NCBI GenBank assembly: GCA_963677175.2
Contig: CAXXES010000007.1
Location: forward strand, 1,136,147-1,200,146
Length of the DNA stretch: 64,000 nucleotides
Source of the DNA: Sunxiuqinia sp963677175
Lineage (GTDB): Bacteria; Bacteroidota; Bacteroidia; Bacteroidales; Prolixibacteraceae
Reading direction: 5' to 3'
In this document: one piece after another, positions 42,307 to 50,872 of the stretch
How the letters are laid out: every line of letters starts with the position of its first letter
Position numbering within the stretch: the stretch's first letter is position 1
Made by a program: the position numbers and the translations under genes
Notes under the pieces: generated by a model
What the model saw: the letters and a program-made list of their open reading frames with translations, nothing else
Databases searched by the model: none
What the model was told of the DNA's origin: nothing

Positions 42307-43413
42307 ATGGGCAAAAAAATCATGATCTTATTTACCATCCTCATCTCCTTGACCTTACTTGTTATTCTTATTATTCGTCTAAATCCCTCCTTTGGAGCTT
42401 CTGCTACTGGTGAGCGTTTACAGCGAATCAAACAATCGCCGAACTTCAAGGACGGCAAATTTCAGAATCCGGTGGCAACCGTGATGCAGACCGATGACAT
42501 GCCTTTCTTTAAAGTGATGAAGGAATTTCTCTTCACCAAAGGCGACCGGGTGCCGGCTGCAACCATCCAAACCAGGCCTGTCGATCGAACCGCCTTTCAC
42601 CAGCAAACAGGCGGCGTAAAAATCTGCTGGCTGGGGCATTCATCACTCCTGATTGAGATTGACGGAAAAGTTATTTTAACCGACCCGGTATTTAGCCAGC
42701 GAGTTTCACCCTTTTCGTTTGTCGGAACCAAGGCCTTTCCATATTCTGAAAACTACAACTGGGAAACCCTGCCGAAAATTGATCTGGTGCTACTGTCGCA
42801 CGACCATTACGACCACCTGGATTACCAAACCATCCGAAATCTTAAAGACAAAAATCTGCCATTCGTTACCGCATTGGGCGTTGGGGCTCATCTGGAACGT
42901 TGGGGAATTTCACACGAACGAATCACCGAGCTGGATTGGTGGGAAAGCTGGCAATTTACCAAGACCATCCGGCTGACCGCCACACCGGCACGCCATTTCT
43001 CCGGACGCGGACTTACCGACCGTTTTTCAACCCTTTGGGCTTCGTGGGTGATCGCAGGATCGGAAAACCGCGTTTTCTTTGGAGCCGATTCAGGCTACTA
43101 TCCGGGCTTTAAAACCATTGGTGACGAGTACGGCCCCTTCGACCTGGCACTACTAGAATGCGGACAATACAGCCAGTATTGGCCCTACATTCACATGTTG
43201 CCCGAAGAAGTAATTCGGGCAGCAGACGATCTCGGAGCCAAATCGCTCCTACCCATTCACTGGGGAAAATATAAACTGAGTATTCATCCGTGGACCGAGC
43301 CCATTGAACGGCTTCTGGAAGCCAATAAAAACCGGAGCATCAGCACTCCTAGGATTGGTGAAGTTTTTGATCTGGACAATCCCCTTCCGAACGAAAAATG
43401 GTGGAAAGAATAA
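42307..43413 (+). CDS. Metallo-beta-lactamase-fold hydrolase (UlaG/NAPE-PLD-like), membrane-anchored
   Basis: 368 residues from the ATG at 42307; the longer in-frame start at 42238 would lie inside the rpoD terminator. An N-terminal helix (MILFTILISLTLLVILII) is a membrane anchor. The metal motif HxHxDH reads LLSHDHYDHLDY; upstream is GHSSLLIEIDG and ILTDPVFSQRVSPF, downstream TPARHFSGRGLTDRF and FFGADSGYYPGF, then PIHWGKY with the last ligand. This set matches NAPE-phospholipase D-like and UlaG-like hydrolases. The substrate is unknown, possibly a phospholipid or acyl-ethanolamine. Convergent with the ABC transporter gene. Confidence 0.88.
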   Translation: MGKKIMILFTILISLTLLVILIIRLNPSFGASATGERLQRIKQSPNFKDGKFQNPVATVMQTDDMPFFKVMKEFLFTKGDRVPAATIQTRPVDRTAFHQQTGGVKICWLGHSSLLIEIDGKVILTDPVFSQRVSPFSFVGTKAFPYSENYNWETLPKIDLVLLSHDHYDHLDYQTIRNLKDKNLPFVTALGVGAHLERWGISHERITELDWWESWQFTKTIRLTATPARHFSGRGLTDRFSTLWASWVIAGSENRVFFGADSGYYPGFKTIGDEYGPFDLALLECGQYSQYWPYIHMLPEEVIRAADDLGAKSLLPIHWGKYKLSIHPWTEPIERLLEANKNRSISTPRIGEVFDLDNPLPNEKWWKE

Positions 43414-43427
43414 ACGTTTCCTCCACA

Positions 43428-46400
43428 TTACTTATTCTGGTTCTTCAATTCCCCTTTCATAAAAGCCATCGGATTATAAAAAATGTGGTCGCGCATGCGG
43501 GCCTGACGTGCCAATCGCCAGTTTTCGACGTAAGTGAATGCTTTGCGCAGCAGGTCGAAATAAAGCGCCACCATCAGCAAAAAAGTCAACAACCACATCA
43601 CCCCGATATTATAAAAGATGGTGTCAATTCGTGAGTTACCCAGCAGTTTATACGAAGCATAAAAATGGGCAGCTCCGCTGGTCTGGGCAGGCTTTCTGAA
43701 AATAGGCTCATCACCCTGAAAAATCTGGTTGTCAAAGACGTAGGTTTTATGCACACTGTATTTATCGCGCACCAGGGCTTCCATTTTCTTATTGGTATGG
43801 CGTTGCTTAAAGGCGACCAACCGCTCGTTATCACCGTCAAAGCGGGTCAACAAATCCTCGTATTTTTGCTCCAAAGCACGCGAAGCTTCGCCGTATTTTT
43901 GCTTGTAGCTTTCTTGCGAGAAATTCAGGTAGTCGGTCAACATCTTGTTGAAATCTAAATTGAAGCTGCTGGATCCAAGCGACTCGTAGGCCATGTGAAT
44001 GGAATCGTTAAACTGGCCCACTTCCTCAAATAAATCGGCGAAGGAATTTTTAAGTAACGGAGCCAGGGTTGCAGCATCTTCCTGGCGATTACTCTGACCC
44101 AATACCTTATACGAATTCAGGTACTTCTCTACTTCAGGAATCCAATAAAAGGCTTTAAACCCCAAGTCATTCTTCGCTTGTTCTTCCCTAAAAATGACCT
44201 GCCGATAGGCATTGTTTTTAAACTGGTTTACCGCCAGTGCCTCGTACGACCAGCGAGAAACCATGACATCGCCAATCAGCGGCGTGCGGTTGTAGCTACT
44301 AAGTGAGGGATGCATCTTGTTAAAATCAATGATCACCCCGCTGAGCAGCAGTTGCGGCACCAGCATGAGCGGAATCAGGATATAAATAGCCACGGCCGAA
44401 TTTAAGCCGGCCGACAGGTTTAAGCCCAGCAGGTTGGCAAAGCAGGCCGTGGAAAACAAGATGGCCCAGGTTGAAAAGGTAAGCCCCGGAATTTCGAGCA
44501 TGTAATGCCCGATGAGTACAAAGGAAATGACCTGAACAGCCGAAATGAGAAAGAGTATCAATATTTTGGATGAAATGTAGGCTCCACGGCTTAAATCAAG
44601 GAATTCCTCGCGTTTCAGGATTTTGCGGTCTTTGAAAATTTCTTCGGCGCTAATGCTGAGCCCAATGAACAAGGCCACGACCACGCTCATAAAAAGGAAA
44701 GCCGGTAAATTATCGTTGTTGCCCAACCAATAGGTTCCCTCGTCCGAGTATTTCGCGAAGAAGCCCAGAATCAGGGCCAGCAAAGGCGCTTCGAGCAAAG
44801 CAATGGCGAGGTATTGTTTGTTTGAACGCTTAGTCGCAAAGTCGCGCTTAATAAACAACTTCAACTGCTTAAACCAGTCGGGTACCCTAAAGTAGACATC
44901 CGGGAAAACTTCTTTTTCAACCGGGTTGGTGATCATGAAATCGAGTACGCGCGGCTCCACATGTTTTTTATAGCGCTCGTACCAATCTTCGGGCGAAATC
45001 TTGCGGCGCCGGATACTTTTGCCAAACGGGTTCACCATTCGTGTTTCAATAATCCGAAGTGGTTGCTCGGTCTTCACATTTCCGCAGCTTAAACATTCAC
45101 TTTCATCCGGATTCACGTAGTTTGCCTGATTCTTGAAGTACACGATCGCGTCCATCGGGTTTCCAAAAAACACCACCCTACCCCCTTTATCCATCACAAT
45201 CATCCGGTCAAACAGCTTGTAAATATCGCTTGACGGCTGGTGAATATTGGCAAACACCAGCTTACCTTTCAGGCATTGCTTTTTGAGCAGGTACATAACC
45301 TTCTCCGAATCGGCCGACGACAATCCCGACGTAGGCTCATCGACAAACAGAATGGAGGGTTCGCGCATCAGCTCCAGCGCAATGTTGAGGCGCTTTCGCT
45401 GCCCGCCACTTAAGATTTTTTTCAGTGGGCTTCCAACCACCAGGTCGCGGGCTTCAACCAAATCAAAATCGTTCAACGCCTGATCGATCTTCGCTTCAAT
45501 CTGCTCGTCGCTCATATCGCCAAAGCAAAACCGGGCGTTAAACTCCAGGTTCTTGTACACGGTCAGCTCTTCCAGCAGCAGGTCGTCCTGGGGCACATAG
45601 CCAATGATCCCTTTCAGCAATTCGTCATTGTCCGGGTCGTGTAAATCGTAGCCATTAATGGCGATGGTTCCGTTGTTCGGTTTGAGTTTTCCGTTCAACA
45701 CGTTCAGCAAGGTCGTCTTACCAACGCCACTGCCGCCCAAGATTCCCACCAAATCGCCCGAGCGTTCCTGAAAGCTCAACGGGTGCAGCCCATAGTTTTT
45801 CCGAGTGAACCGGTATTCAATGTTTTCCACATTCAACACAATGCGCGGCTTTCCTTTTTCCTGGATGAAGCGGGTCATCACGCTGCTGTAGTAAATGGGA
45901 ATGATCCTCGAGGTTTTCAAAATGGCTCCGGGAGGAAAAACATACAAGCGGTGCTGGGTTAAACGGTGGCCGTTCATATACATGTTTCGCGGCCCCCAGT
46001 ATTTAAAAAACAGCGTATTAATACTGGCAATGCGGATCAGTTCGAGCTCAACCTGCTGGCCTTCGCGGTAAAGATGTTTGATCTCCTTGTCGTGATAGCT
46101 TTCGTTGCCATTCACCACAAACAGGCTCGCCTTGTCTTTGACTTTTTGGATGGAATACAGGTGAAACCGGTACAGGTTATCGTATTCTTTGGCATTGATT
46201 TTCAGTCCCCGGGCCACCAGGTTGACTGTTTTTAAATCGTCGAGCTTAAAATCGCCTTCCTTTTTGATGAAATTTAAAAGCTGGGCGACAATCATAAATC
46301 GTGTCCCCAGGTCGAATTGGCCGACGATATCATTGCAAATCTCGTTCAGGTATGACTTGTTGATGAACTTTCGCCCGCGGCCATTCTTTTCATACAAAAT

Positions 46401-46595
46401 ATCACGATTCGTGATGTGATAATGCTCCACGAACTCCTGGTAATGTTTGTGATACACTTCAACCAACTCGCGGTTAAAATTCTCATGCAAAAACGACTCG
46501 ACCAGTTCCGAAGAAATCTTTTTGGAATCTTCATTATGGTAGTCGGTAATGATGGCAAACAACCGGATTAACGTTTCAATGATACCTTCATACAT
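43428..46595 (-). CDS. ABCG-like ABC transporter, ATPase and permease in one chain, with TerB-like N-terminus
   Basis: 1055 residues. The first about 150 residues are helical and TerB-like (IRLFAIITDYHNEDSKKISSEL). An FHA-like beta region (about 190-270, MYMNGHRLTQHRLYVFPPGA) precedes the ATPase (about 275-510: Walker A GGSGVGKTTLLN, signature LSGGQRKRLNIALEL, Walker B ILFVDEPTSGL, switch His ANIHQPSS). A Cys pair (SECLSCGN) follows. The C-terminal about 430 residues carry six membrane helices of the ABC-2/ABCG type with a large periplasmic, coiled-coil-rich insertion near 850-980. Substrate unknown; export is likely. Such proteins are widespread in Bacteroidota without assigned function. It stands alone, convergent to the MBL gene (14 bp apart). 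Confidence 0.88.
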   Translation of the reverse strand: MYEGIIETLIRLFAIITDYHNEDSKKISSELVESFLHENFNRELVEVYHKHYQEFVEHYHITNRDILYEKNGRGRKFINKSYLNEICNDIVGQFDLGTRFMIVAQLLNFIKKEGDFKLDDLKTVNLVARGLKINAKEYDNLYRFHLYSIQKVKDKASLFVVNGNESYHDKEIKHLYREGQQVELELIRIASINTLFFKYWGPRNMYMNGHRLTQHRLYVFPPGAILKTSRIIPIYYSSVMTRFIQEKGKPRIVLNVENIEYRFTRKNYGLHPLSFQERSGDLVGILGGSGVGKTTLLNVLNGKLKPNNGTIAINGYDLHDPDNDELLKGIIGYVPQDDLLLEELTVYKNLEFNARFCFGDMSDEQIEAKIDQALNDFDLVEARDLVVGSPLKKILSGGQRKRLNIALELMREPSILFVDEPTSGLSSADSEKVMYLLKKQCLKGKLVFANIHQPSSDIYKLFDRMIVMDKGGRVVFFGNPMDAIVYFKNQANYVNPDESECLSCGNVKTEQPLRIIETRMVNPFGKSIRRRKISPEDWYERYKKHVEPRVLDFMITNPVEKEVFPDVYFRVPDWFKQLKLFIKRDFATKRSNKQYLAIALLEAPLLALILGFFAKYSDEGTYWLGNNDNLPAFLFMSVVVALFIGLSISAEEIFKDRKILKREEFLDLSRGAYISSKILILFLISAVQVISFVLIGHYMLEIPGLTFSTWAILFSTACFANLLGLNLSAGLNSAVAIYILIPLMLVPQLLLSGVIIDFNKMHPSLSSYNRTPLIGDVMVSRWSYEALAVNQFKNNAYRQVIFREEQAKNDLGFKAFYWIPEVEKYLNSYKVLGQSNRQEDAATLAPLLKNSFADLFEEVGQFNDSIHMAYESLGSSSFNLDFNKMLTDYLNFSQESYKQKYGEASRALEQKYEDLLTRFDGDNERLVAFKQRHTNKKMEALVRDKYSVHKTYVFDNQIFQGDEPIFRKPAQTSGAAHFYASYKLLGNSRIDTIFYNIGVMWLLTFLLMVALYFDLLRKAFTYVENWRLARQARMRDHIFYNPMAFMKGELKNQNK

Positions 46596-46688
46596 AAGTC
46601 TGGGAATTTAAGAAAAAACGGATTTCTGCATTCCTGATTCAATGGCGGAATAACAAAAACCCGTTTTGTATTTTAAAAGCATCGTGCT

Positions 46689-47516
46689 TTACTGAACAAA
46701 CTTATTCCGAATAGAAGCGATCAAATCGGTCAACTTAACAACTTGTTCTTTGGTCATTGAGCTTGACCCTTCTTCTAAAGCATAAATGGCATTGATACTG
46801 GCAATATCAGCATACACATCCCCCAACAACTCGGTATCCTTGTAGGGCTCCATCATTTCTTCCAGTTTCACCAGCGGCTCTTCCTGAAACAGGATGGCTT
46901 CAATCAGCTTTGGATTCTGGAAGGTATTCTCCGAAATATTGGTTGTCAGGTATAGACCTTCAATCACGCTTCCAGAGAGCACCAGGTACGAAACCTCTGT
47001 ACGACCTTGTTGATTTAAGTGAGAATAGGCATTCTGAAACATATCGGTGATAATTTTAACTAATTTGTCCTTATCATCCAGGTTCGCTTCAATCTGATCT
47101 GGCAAATCATCCTGAAAAGCCCCGGTTAAATCCAGTTCGCGAACGAGCGTCTCGCTGGCCTTAAAGTACCCCTGAACATCTGCCTTCTGGTTGTAGGTGG
47201 TGGCGTAAGCCAAATCAGCAGTGTAAATTCCCAAGTTCACTGCCCGGTCTTTCTCCATGAAATAATTGTCAGACTTTTCAGGATCGTTGGTAATTCCAAC
47301 AATATAGCTGGCCTCAATTTCATTCAACATATCAGTTACTTCAAAAGCTGAAGCTATCGGATAGGAATACTCTTTAATCTCTTCTTTTATCGTTTCCTCA
47401 ACAACTTCAGGATCAGTCTTCTTTTCTTTCTTGCCGGCACATGAGCAAAATCCAAAAGCAAGCAGCCCTGAAAGGATTGCCATAGAAACTAATTGGTGTG
47501 TTCTTGTTCTTTTCAT
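46689..47516 (-). CDS. Lipoprotein of unknown function, helical
   Basis: 275 residues with a signal and lipobox ending FGFCSC, so acylated at Cys about 25 or 27. The mature protein is acidic and almost entirely helical after a Lys/Glu-rich linker (KKEKKTDPEVVEETIKEEIK). Recognisable segments are EIEASYIVGITNDPEKSD, VNLGIYTADLAYATTYNQ and EVSYLVLSGSVIEGLYL, which recur in uncharacterised Bacteroidota proteins; I can give no function. It is read in the same direction as the ABC transporter gene 93 bp downstream, so joint transcription is possible. Confidence 0.75.
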   Translation of the reverse strand: MKRTRTHQLVSMAILSGLLAFGFCSCAGKKEKKTDPEVVEETIKEEIKEYSYPIASAFEVTDMLNEIEASYIVGITNDPEKSDNYFMEKDRAVNLGIYTADLAYATTYNQKADVQGYFKASETLVRELDLTGAFQDDLPDQIEANLDDKDKLVKIITDMFQNAYSHLNQQGRTEVSYLVLSGSVIEGLYLTTNISENTFQNPKLIEAILFQEEPLVKLEEMMEPYKDTELLGDVYADIASINAIYALEEGSSSMTKEQVVKLTDLIASIRNKFVQ

Positions 47517-47762
47517 GTTTATGGTTTTTAATGTTCGATTATTTTTTAATTAAAGTCAGTCTCTGCATCAGCGACAAATATCAATCATGATATCTATCTG
47601 CAAAATTTTAAGCTAAAATAATATAAAATTGTTCGTACTCGTATGATTTGAAAATGATTTTTGAGATAATAATCCGTTACCACCCGCATTTCCCGGGTTA
47701 AATCGGGCGCATCTTATTGACTATTTAAGCACAAAGCCTGTTCGCTTATACGCCACACACCC

Positions 47763-48449
47763 CTAGGAGAGCTTCGAGCTGATCAGTTTGATAAACTCTT
47801 CGCGTGTGGCTACCCGCTGAAAAGCGCCGGTAAAATCGGAGGTTGTTGTTATGGAATGCTGCTTTTGGATGCCCCGCATCTGCATGCACAAGTGCTGCGC
47901 CTCAATAACGACCGCCACACCCAGCGGTTTTAGGGTGTTCTGAATGCACTCCTTGATCTGCAAAGTTAGCCGCTCCTGGACCTGCAAGCGACGCGAAAAA
48001 GCATCGACAACCCGCGCGATCTTGCTCAAGCCGGTAATGTAACCGTCGGGAATATATCCCACATGTGCTTTCCCAATAAAGGGAAGCATGTGGTGCTCAC
48101 ACATCGAATAAATTTCAATGTCTTTCACAATCACCATCTGGCGGTAATCTTCCTTAAACATGGCTGATCGCAACATCGCCTCGGGATCCTGTTCATAACC
48201 CTGAAGCAAAAACTGCATGGCCTTGGCAACCCGTAGTGGGGTTTTCTGCAAACCTTCGCGATGCACATCTTCACCCAGCAAATCAATAATTTCGCGGTAA
48301 TGCTCACTAATTTTCTCGGTGCTCAGACTATCAAATTTTTCGATACGCTGATAGCCGCTTTTCTTCCCGTTAAATGAATCTTCCATATCGTATGTACTAT
48401 GTGTTCCGGTATTTCCAATTCTACTTTGACAGATTATTATATTGGACAT
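47763..48449 (-). CDS. folE: GTP cyclohydrolase I
   Basis: 228 residues. It opens GTP to 7,8-dihydroneopterin triphosphate for folate or other pterins. Motifs: LGEDVHREGLQKTPLRVAKA, zinc ligands in MCEHHMLPF (Cys and His) and QHLCMQMRG (second Cys), GYITGLSKIARVVDAFSRRLQ, and ITTTSDFTGAF at the end. The N-terminal 20 to 25 residues are extra relative to many homologues and a Met at 48386 (MEDSFNGKK) is an alternative start. The gap to hldD (48450-48856) holds the hldD promoter and a short AT-rich stretch with ATCCTGTCAATCCTGTC, nothing else recognised. Confidence 0.96.
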   Translation of the reverse strand: MSNIIICQSRIGNTGTHSTYDMEDSFNGKKSGYQRIEKFDSLSTEKISEHYREIIDLLGEDVHREGLQKTPLRVAKAMQFLLQGYEQDPEAMLRSAMFKEDYRQMVIVKDIEIYSMCEHHMLPFIGKAHVGYIPDGYITGLSKIARVVDAFSRRLQVQERLTLQIKECIQNTLKPLGVAVVIEAQHLCMQMRGIQKQHSITTTSDFTGAFQRVATREEFIKLISSKLS

Positions 48450-48712
48450 GATTTACAAAATTTACATGTTTCAATTATAAAATTCAGAGCTGTTCATCCT
48501 GTCAATCCTGTCTTTATTTTCATCAAAAAAAACAGAATTATGGGTTCTCAAAAAAACATGAATTAAACCTGTCCAAAGTAGACCTGATCAGCAAAAGTAT
48601 AAACTTATCTTAAAAATCAGGTTCGAAATGAAGGACAAACAGGTTAAATCGCTCAAAACACTGCAATTCCGGAACAAACTACCACTTGAGTTTCACGCGT
48701 TAGATAAATTTT

Positions 48713-48720
48713 TATTTTTG
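48713..48720 (+). promoter_or_regulatory. Bacteroidota -7 element upstream of hldD
   Basis: TATTTTTG matches TAnnTTTG. It is 137 bp before the hldD ATG, leaving a long leader with no recognised riboswitch. Confidence 0.45.
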
Positions 48721-48856
48721 TATGGTCAAAATCGGCAAAGTTATTATTGTAAGCTTTCGGAAAGATATTTTCCCTCGAAATAGCAATATTTAAAGATTGA
48801 AAAGAAAGTTTGCCTTGTGTTGACCGAATAGGAGGAAGAGAGATAAATATAACGAT

Positions 48857-49822
48857 ATGATTGTTGTTACCGGGGCTGCAGGATTTATTGGGAGCTACAT
48901 GGCTGGGAAGCTAAATCAGGAAGGCCACCAGGATTTAATTCTGGTGGATCAATTCACTGATCCTTCAAAAATTTCCAATTACGTTTCAAAAAGATACCGC
49001 CAACTCATTGATCGCGATGTGTTTTTTGAATGGCTCAACGATAATCACCAATTGGTTCAATGCATCATCCATCTTGGAGCCCGAACCGATACCATTGGAC
49101 AAGATCCGGACAATTACAAAAAATTGAACTTAGACTATTCCAAACGAATTTGGAACAGTTGCATCCAATATAATCTGCCGCTGATTTACGCTTCATCGGC
49201 TTCAACCTACGGCAATGGCGAGTTCGGCTTTGACGATGATCACCAGTTGATTGATAATTTTAAAACTCTGAACTGTTACGCGCAATCCAAGCACGATTTC
49301 GACTTGTGGGCTTTGGCTCAAAAACAACAACCGCCTTTTTGGGCAGGATTGAAGTTTTTCAATGTTTTTGGCCCCAACGAATACCACAAAGGGCGCATGG
49401 CATCAGTTGTTTATCAGGCCTTTAACCGAATCAGCGAAACGAAGAAGATGACCCTTTTCCGCTCTCATCGTCCCAATTTTGAAGACGGCGAACAAGCCCG
49501 CGATTTTATCTATGTGGAGGATGTGGCGAAAGTGATGCTTCATTTTATGAATAACCAGCGAGTTTCCGGAATTTTCAACGTTGGAACCGGTGTGGCCCGC
49601 ACTTACCTGGACCTGACCCGTGCGGTTTTCAATACGATGGAAATCAAAGAGGACATTAGCTTCGTTAATACGCCGAAGGATATCCGTAACAATTACCAGT
49701 ATTACACCTGCGCCAAAATCGATAAGCTCAGGCAAGCCGGCTACAACCAACCATTCGCCAGCCTGGAAGATGCCATTCAGGACTACATCAAATCTTACCT
49801 GACCGCCGAATATTGTTTTTAG
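48857..49822 (+). CDS. hldD: ADP-glyceromanno-heptose 6-epimerase
   Basis: 321 residues. It is an extended SDR: cofactor loop VTGAAGFIGSYM at the N-terminus, active-site YAQSK (Tyr and Lys), and SSASTYGNGEFGF for the Ser/Thr. The segment LKFFNVFGPNEYHKGRMASV is diagnostic of HldD/RfaD, which converts ADP-D-glycero to ADP-L-glycero-D-manno-heptose for the lipopolysaccharide core. The other heptose genes (hldE, gmhA, gmhB) are not in the window. Its end (PFASLEDAIQDYIKSYL) is typical. Confidence 0.95.
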   Translation: MIVVTGAAGFIGSYMAGKLNQEGHQDLILVDQFTDPSKISNYVSKRYRQLIDRDVFFEWLNDNHQLVQCIIHLGARTDTIGQDPDNYKKLNLDYSKRIWNSCIQYNLPLIYASSASTYGNGEFGFDDDHQLIDNFKTLNCYAQSKHDFDLWALAQKQQPPFWAGLKFFNVFGPNEYHKGRMASVVYQAFNRISETKKMTLFRSHRPNFEDGEQARDFIYVEDVAKVMLHFMNNQRVSGIFNVGTGVARTYLDLTRAVFNTMEIKEDISFVNTPKDIRNNYQYYTCAKIDKLRQAGYNQPFASLEDAIQDYIKSYLTAEYCF

Positions 49823-49824
49823 CT

Positions 49825-49866
49825 AGATACTGCATGCTGGATATTAGATGCTAGATAAGAGATCGT
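49825..49866 (+). repeat. Heptamer repeat, AGATRCT type (6 units)
   Basis: Six successive 7-bp units: AGATACT, GCATGCT, GGATATT, AGATGCT, AGATAAG, AGATCGT. They begin directly after the hldD stop. Similar AGATACT/GGATGCT strings occur between genes in many Bacteroidota (recollection, not checked). Confidence 0.6.
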
Positions 49867-50003
49867 GGCATAGGGACTACCGGCAGGGCTTCATTGATAT
49901 ATCATGTAGAATCCGCTGCTCAATTCTGTACGCTAACTTTTCCATTTTTTCAAAAAAACAAGAAAGTTGGCCGCTGACTTCAACCGCCAGTGGTTGGACT
50001 TTT

Positions 50004-50052
50004 GGAATTTGAAATTTGGATTTTGAAACTTGGAATTTGAAACTTGAAACTT
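50004..50052 (+). repeat. Heptamer repeat, GRAAYTT type (7 units)
   Basis: Seven successive 7-bp units: GGAATTT, GAAATTT, GGATTTT, GAAACTT, GGAATTT, GAAACTT, GAAACTT, ending two bases before the yaaA stop. Between this and the first heptamer array (49867-50003) no other element is seen. Confidence 0.7.
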
Positions 50053-50054
50053 TC

Positions 50055-50822
50055 TCAGTGATCGCGTGTAAAAACCCAGTTTTTGCCTTTCGACAATTCA
50101 TTATTGAAATAATACCCCTCCAAATCAAATGCTTTCAAATCTTCCGGATCGGTCAGCTTGTTTTGTACGACAAAGCGGCTCATCAAACCACGAGCTTTTT
50201 TGGCATAAAACGAAATCATCTTGTATTGGCCATCTTTCAAATCTTTAAAAGCGGGAGAAATAATGTCGGCTTTTATTTTTTTCGAATCCACTGCTTTAAA
50301 GTACTCATTCGAAGCCAGGTTAATCACAGGGCCACCCACTTCTTTCAAATCTTTATTAATTGCTTTGGTTACTTTCTCCTGCCAAAAACCATACAAATTA
50401 TCATTCCCTTCAACGCCAAACTTTGTTCCCATCTCCAGCCGATAAGCCTGAATCAGATCCAGCGGTTTCAGCACGCCATACAATCCCGACAAAATCCGAA
50501 TGGTTTGCTGTGCCACATCAAAATCGGCTTCTGAGAAAGTTGCGGCATCCATTCCCTGGTAAACATCGCCCGTAAAAGCCAACACGGCCTGCTTGGCATT
50601 TTCCGGTTTGAAAGGGGTTTTCCACCTTTGATTACGTTCAAAGTTCAATTCTCCCAAGTTCGCCGAAATTCCCATCAGCTTAGATAAATCATTGGGCAAA
50701 AACTTCTTTAGTCCCTTATTGATGACTCTGGCTTCTTTTAAAAAGGATGGTTGCGAATACTTGTCGGTAACCGGTTTCGAATCGAAATTCAACGATTTGG
50801 CTGGTGAAATGAGTACGAGCAT
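50055..50822 (-). CDS. yaaA: YaaA-family peroxide-stress protein (UPF0246)
   Basis: 255 residues, full family length. It opens MLVLISPAKSLNFDS, the family hallmark, and contains AVLAFTGDVYQGMDA, ILSGLYGVLKPLDLIQAYRLEMGT, NLASNEYFKAV and KKARGLMSRFVV. In E. coli YaaA lowers free iron during peroxide stress and has a DNA-binding fold. It is read in the same direction as rlmD, 50 bp downstream of that gene's stop, so they may share a transcript. A heptamer array ends 2 bp beyond its stop. Confidence 0.95.
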   Translation of the reverse strand: MLVLISPAKSLNFDSKPVTDKYSQPSFLKEARVINKGLKKFLPNDLSKLMGISANLGELNFERNQRWKTPFKPENAKQAVLAFTGDVYQGMDAATFSEADFDVAQQTIRILSGLYGVLKPLDLIQAYRLEMGTKFGVEGNDNLYGFWQEKVTKAINKDLKEVGGPVINLASNEYFKAVDSKKIKADIISPAFKDLKDGQYKMISFYAKKARGLMSRFVVQNKLTDPEDLKAFDLEGYYFNNELSKGKNWVFTRDH

Positions 50823-50872
50823 AATTTCAGTTTTTTTGATTTTAAAACAAGCCGGGAATCAAAATGTTTACC

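Noticed and set aside
48450..48856. Riboswitch or small RNA in the long hldD leader
   Set aside because: No conserved core or stable hairpin with U tail was visible; only a promoter-like TATTTTTG and an imperfect ATCCTGTC repeat.
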